Origin: Deltaproteobacteria bacterium UBA5756
Lineage (GTDB): Bacteria > Desulfobacterota > Syntrophorhabdia > Syntrophorhabdales > Syntrophorhabdaceae
DNA: 44,970 nucleotides
Reading direction: 5' to 3'
Assembly (NCBI GenBank): GCA_002418985.1
Contig: DIFE01000161.1
Span: 1 to 44,970 of the forward strand
The position numbers and the translations under genes are program-made. Positions 42,707-44,970 of this stretch are shown in pieces; the stretch's first letter is position 1, and each line of letters begins with the position of its first letter. Under the pieces are notes generated by a model that saw only the letters and a list, made by a program, of their open reading frames with translations, was not told the DNA's origin and searched no databases.

Positions 42707-43483
42707 ATGACAGACGGAAACGAAAAGGGCAGAGGGGCCGTTGATCTTTCCGCCGAGGAGATGCAGCGGTATTCCCGGCAGATGATGATTCCCGCAATCG
42801 GGCGCACCGGGCAGGAACGCCTCAAGAATGCAAGGGTGTGTATAGCCGGCGCCGGAGGGTTGGGATCCGTTTCAGCATATTACCTTGCCGCCGCTGGAGT
42901 GGGGCGCATCCGGATTGTTGATTGTGACAGGGTGGAGTTGTCGAATCTGAACAGACAGATACTCCACTTCACAGACGACGTGGGTGAGCCGAAGGTTCTG
43001 TCTGCCATGGACAAGCTGGAGAGACTCAACCCTCATTGCAGGGTCGAGGCTATCCAGACGAACATAGATGAAGGCAACGTCTTCGAGGTGATCGGCGATT
43101 GTCAGGTGATCATCGATGCCCTCGACAACATCAGGACGCGAAGAGCCCTTAACCTCGCATCCGTGAGGAGTCAAATACCCCTGATATACGGAGGAGTGGA
43201 GGCCTTCTCTGGAATGGTGTCCACCTTCATATCCGGCAAGACCCCCTGTTTTGAATGTCTCTTTTCCCATATCTGTGAAGAGGAAAAGACAAAGGGCGTA
43301 CTGGGCGTCCTGCCGGCGCTCATAGGATCGATACAGGCACTGGAAGCGATTCGGATCATCCTGGGCGATCCCCCGGGTCTTGCGGGGACGCTCCTTTATT
43401 TCTCAGGCACGAATATGTCTTTCCAGAATATTGCCGTGGAAAAGAATCCTCTCTGTCCGGTTTGTGGAAATCCTGTCCAGTAG
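42707..43483 (+). CDS. MoeB/ThiF/HesA-family adenylyltransferase (E1-like)
   Basis: A 258-residue E1-like enzyme that adenylates the C-terminal glycine of a MoaD or ThiS protein. The nucleotide motif is GAGGLGS (48-54), with RYSRQM giving the Arg contacts and DCDRVELSNLNRQ the acidic site. Zinc is held by Cys181, Cys184, Cys250 and Cys253 (CFEC; CPVC). The carrier gene at 36664 is the only Gly-Gly protein in the window and is the likely partner. The choice between MoeB and ThiF cannot be made by sequence alone. Confidence 0.88.
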   Translation: MTDGNEKGRGAVDLSAEEMQRYSRQMMIPAIGRTGQERLKNARVCIAGAGGLGSVSAYYLAAAGVGRIRIVDCDRVELSNLNRQILHFTDDVGEPKVLSAMDKLERLNPHCRVEAIQTNIDEGNVFEVIGDCQVIIDALDNIRTRRALNLASVRSQIPLIYGGVEAFSGMVSTFISGKTPCFECLFSHICEEEKTKGVLGVLPALIGSIQALEAIRIILGDPPGLAGTLLYFSGTNMSFQNIAVEKNPLCPVCGNPVQ

Positions 43484-43801
43484 AAGTAGACCCGTTTCTG
43501 TCGACCGTTTGTATCATGACCTCATGAACCCTGTCCTGTTTCAGGGCGATCCATAGTCTAATTCCTTCCCGATTCGCTGATAGCAATAGTCGAAACCACC
43601 GTGTCATAGCCTGCTGATGTCATTATGTGACGTGATTGTCCCATATCTGATTCACAGCAACCTCGCCGCGGGTAGACTACCTCAAAACTAAACGGAATGT
43701 TTCTTGAAAGTAGGGAACGGCTGCCGCGAACTGTTCTGAGGTCAGGCTTTCAGATTTTCCTTCCCGTGAAATCAAAAACAATCCGATCGCCGGAGGTAAC
43801 C
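43484..43801. other. Non-coding region before the adhesin gene
   Basis: The 318 bases hold no credible gene. A GGAGG at 43792-43796 serves the GTG start at 43802. I see no clear promoter pair, and no c-di-GMP riboswitch core that would fit control of an adhesin. Confidence 0.5.
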
Positions 43802-44970
43802 GTGGAAACGAGGAGATATCTGTTCAGAACCATAGCATTAAGGCGTGCCGTTTTGCTGCTGGTTGTATCGACCTTTCTCTTTGCCGGATCGTTGTGTCCT
43901 GGTGTCAACACGGCTTTGGCCGAAGACGTTACAGTACAGATCAACGAAGGTGAGACACGGACCAACGACGGGGGTCTCCAATGGAAGAACGGCAAACTTA
44001 CTGTCATAAACTCGGGCATTGTGAAGGCGACGGGTCCGGACGTTGTTCACGGTGTGTCTGTAGAGAACGGAGGCCTGGATGTCACCAACAACGAGAATGC
44101 CCAGATCATCGGAAAGAAGAATGGCGTTGCGACCTATGGAACCAGCAGCGGGACACGAGTAGAGAACAAGGCCGGGGCCACAATAGAGGGCGGTGACTTT
44201 GGTGTCATATTTGCCGACACCGGGGGTACCGTAGCAAACAGCGGCAACATCACAGGCGGGGTGTACTCGGGCGTATACAGCGCCTATGAAACAAGCGTGA
44301 CCAACTACAAAGACGGAAAGATCACCGGGGGCGAGACCGGTGTGGACGTCAGGGCCGGTAGCTTCACCAACTCGGGCACCGTCACCGGCGGCACGTACGG
44401 AGCCAGGGCACTGGCCGTCCAAAACCAGGCAGGTGGTGTCATCGCGGGCAGGGAAGGCAGCGGCGTGCGGCTCACAGATGGCGGAACCGTTAAGAACGAC
44501 ACGGGCGGTTCCATCGCCGGTGATAGGAGTGCCATCGTGATGGGTAACGGCACCGTCACGAACACAGGCACGATCGGCGAGGTAAAGGACGGCACGGGTA
44601 CGACCACGGTGTCGTCGAAGCAGGGCATCACCATCAACAACAGTTCTACCGGTCAGACCGCAAAGGTCACCAACGCCTACGATTCCGCGACGGGCAAGGC
44701 CGGTGAGATCAGGGGTACCCAGCACGGCATCCATGTCACGTCGGGCAAGGCCGATATTACCAACGAGACAAAGGCAACGATCACCGGAGGAGAATCGGGC
44801 ATCCATCATGAAGGCACGGGCACCGTCACCAACGCGGGCACCATAACAGGACAGCAGACCGGCATGGCTCTCACCGGGGCCGTCGCCGCCACGAACAAGA
44901 TCGGCGGTTCCATAGCCGGTGCCGACAGCGGCATCGCGATGAACCACGGCACCGTCACGAACACAGGCAC
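43802..44970 (+). CDS. Repetitive secreted adhesin / autotransporter-type passenger, N-terminal part
   Basis: An open frame of 389 codons from the GTG at 43802 runs off the right edge without a stop. GGAGG lies 5 bases upstream. The N-terminus is an extended signal peptide: charged METRRYLFRTIALRR, hydrophobic AVLLLVVSTFLFAGS, then cleavage likely after NTALA. The rest is built of glycine-, threonine- and asparagine-rich turns such as GTVTNTGTI, GTVTNAGTITG and GGSIAGADSG, repeated about every 20-30 residues. This is the pattern of right-handed beta-helix surface proteins. A 24-base identical repeat lies at 44548-44571 and 44947-44970. Without the C-terminus the secretion route is not known. 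The long frame on the opposite strand is a shadow. Confidence 0.82.
   Translation, partial: METRRYLFRTIALRRAVLLLVVSTFLFAGSLCPGVNTALAEDVTVQINEGETRTNDGGLQWKNGKLTVINSGIVKATGPDVVHGVSVENGGLDVTNNENAQIIGKKNGVATYGTSSGTRVENKAGATIEGGDFGVIFADTGGTVANSGNITGGVYSGVYSAYETSVTNYKDGKITGGETGVDVRAGSFTNSGTVTGGTYGARALAVQNQAGGVIAGREGSGVRLTDGGTVKNDTGGSIAGDRSAIVMGNGTVTNTGTIGEVKDGTGTTTVSSKQGITINNSSTGQTAKVTNAYDSATGKAGEIRGTQHGIHVTSGKADITNETKATITGGESGIHHEGTGTVTNAGTITGQQTGMALTGAVAATNKIGGSIAGADSGIAMNHGTVTNTG

Noticed and set aside
43838..44947. Long - strand open frame of about 369 codons
   Set aside because: Its predicted protein is low-complexity and family-less. The + strand frame over the same bases has a ribosome binding site, a signal peptide and clear beta-helix repeats.

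Overview
The window has the gene content of a strictly anaerobic, probably syntrophic or fermentative bacterium of the Deltaproteobacteria/Desulfobacterota type. This is inferred from content only, because no rRNA or tRNA gene was seen. The pointers are a 4-hydroxybutyryl-CoA dehydratase-like enzyme, a complete EtfB/EtfA/FixC/FixX electron-transfer set beside two acyl-CoA dehydrogenases, a split B12 mutase with its GTPase chaperone, a 4-hydroxybenzoyl-CoA-reductase-type Mo enzyme and a TRAP carboxylate transporter. There are no phage, IS or CRISPR genes.

Layout. (1) 1-2361: the end of a possible + strand gene converging on sucCD (succinyl-CoA synthetase, - strand). (2) 2715-4879: a GntR/FCD regulator followed by an AbfD-like 4-hydroxybutyryl-CoA dehydratase. 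(3) 5011-7934 (-): a three-gene TRAP transporter, dctP-dctQ-dctM, with a strong hairpin between dctP and dctQ. (4) 7935-8530: a divergent control region with a sigma70-like promoter and two GTATAC operators. (5) 8531-19227 (+): a long catabolic operon encoding a family III CoA-transferase, MeaB/ArgK GTPase, two acyl-CoA dehydrogenases, EtfBA, FixCX, a second GntR/FCD regulator, and the small and large subunits of a methylmalonyl-CoA-type mutase. (6) 19365-36532 (+): HyuA/HyuB, a phenylacetate-CoA-ligase-like enzyme, a first Mo hydroxylase, a cysteine-desulfurase-like protein, a glyoxalase-fold protein, a saccharopine-dehydrogenase-like enzyme, a GSA-aminomutase-like PLP enzyme, and a second Mo enzyme resembling HcrABC. 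(7) 36664-43483: a MoaD/ThiS-like carrier, a methyltransferase, a MoxR/DUF58/transglutaminase operon (- strand), a DUF2156 protein and a MoeB/ThiF-like E1. (8) 43802-end: the N-terminal part of a large repetitive secreted adhesin.

How the parts may work together (inference): TRAP imports an organic acid. CoA is attached by the CoA-transferase or the ligase. Mo enzymes hydroxylate or reduce the ring. HyuAB and the PLP and saccharopine-type enzymes would suit opening a nitrogen-containing ring and handling the amine. The acyl-CoA dehydrogenases pass electrons through EtfAB and FixCX to the membrane or ferredoxin. The Tyr/Arg-type mutase and sucCD carry the carbon through methylmalonyl-CoA and succinyl-CoA. 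The substrate is not known.

The most unusual features are four heptad-phased inverted-repeat elements that sit at or inside gene ends and supply stop codons; an HcrA-like subunit in which the conserved catalytic Glu is Leu; two acyl-CoA dehydrogenases without the usual catalytic Glu; and a DUF58 gene whose conserved N-terminus seems to start at an ATC codon in a TAATC stop/start overlap.
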